A stretch of 24,552 bases of DNA from the NCBI GenBank assembly GCA_017938645.1, contig JAGBBE010000090.1, forward strand, positions 1 through 24,552, read 5' to 3'. Position 1 is the stretch's first letter. Each line of letters opens with the position of its first letter. Positions 24,367-24,552 of the stretch are shown here, piece after piece. The notes beneath the pieces are model-generated. The model was not told the DNA's origin. It ran no database searches and saw only the letters and a program-made list of their open reading frames with translations. This DNA is from Clostridia bacterium (GTDB lineage Bacteria > Bacillota_A > Clostridia > Christensenellales > Aristaeellaceae). The translations under genes and the position numbers were made by a program.

Positions 24367-24552
24367 GCGCAGTTTTGCGCGGTGCATGATACTCGTGCCG
24401 ACGAGGGACGGGTCCTACTTTTTCCAGAAAAAGTAGGCAAAAAGCTGGCGACGGCGTCGCTTCGGGAAATCCCCTTGATTGCCCGGTTTGGAAACGGGGC
24501 GCGCAATTCGGCTTGGCGTGGGTGAAAGGTTTTGGGTTCTTGCTTTGTTGAC
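24367..24552. other. Intergenic end region with a perfect hairpin
   Basis: No gene is seen in these 186 bases. A perfect 10-bp hairpin, CCTACTTTTT/AAAAAGTAGG around CCAG (24414-24437), stands out. Its role is unknown; it could be a terminator for something beyond the window, in either direction, or part of a dispersed repeat. Confidence 0.5.

Noticed and set aside
18739..24387. A very long open frame on the minus strand opposite the surface protein gene (also over 1800 codons)
   Set aside because: It mirrors the GC-rich coding strand, starts past the terminator, has low-complexity His/Gly/Val-rich translation and no ribosome site. The plus-strand protein has a signal peptide, recognisable domains, a promoter and a terminator.

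Overview
The window looks like a chromosomal segment of a Gram-positive, GC-rich member of the Clostridia (Firmicutes), probably an uncultured gut lineage. Pointers are strong AGGAGG-type ribosome binding sites, some GTG and TTG starts, sigma-A-type promoters (TTGACA-N17-TATAAT class), a lipobox lipoprotein, surface proteins with SH3b and peptidoglycan-binding domains, and a one-membrane envelope logic throughout. I cannot fix genus or species from sequence alone. No tRNA, rRNA, CRISPR, transposase or phage gene was found.

Layout. 1-2116: uvrB (-), divergent from murA (+, 2377-3633). MurA converges through a shared bidirectional terminator on a P-loop NTPase (-, 3668-4693). 4933-7284 (-): exported peptidoglycan-binding/SH3b protein with an unusual Cys/His C-terminal domain. 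7635-7913 (-): small double zinc-ribbon protein, preceded by a ~240-nt leader that folds by eye into a long-range closed RNA structure. 8684-14799 (+): four-gene ABC importer operon (DUF3798-like binding protein, double-domain ATPase, two permeases) with a three-way-junction RNA plus terminator between the first and second genes. 14979-15507: divergent small-gene pair (conserved small hypothetical and XRE-type regulator) around palindromic operator-like sites. 15792-17749 (-): GNAT, TPR lipoprotein and thymidine kinase as one cluster. 17849-18394 (-): Nudix ADP-ribose pyrophosphatase-like gene. 18670-24318 (+): an 1882-residue type I membrane surface protein with repeat arrays, SH3b domains, one C-terminal transmembrane helix and a cytoplasmic tail of NPY/NPF motifs.

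The most unusual signal crosses gene boundaries. A modular hairpin-rich repeat occurs at least five times (1-103, 4751-4935, 7541-7601, 14791-14905, 15554-15790, and a remnant at 14936-14977). Each main copy lies just downstream of, or overlapping, a stop codon, in the same orientation relative to the gene it follows. Stems show compensatory base changes between copies, so this looks like a family of structured 3'-UTR elements. Two further RNA candidates (7936-8157 and 9925-10065) deserve covariance searches.

Functionally the window mixes housekeeping (excision repair, murein precursor synthesis, nucleotide salvage and sanitation) with envelope and uptake functions (ABC importer, two large SH3b surface proteins, lipoprotein). 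All assignments come from reading motifs by eye; no database search was possible.
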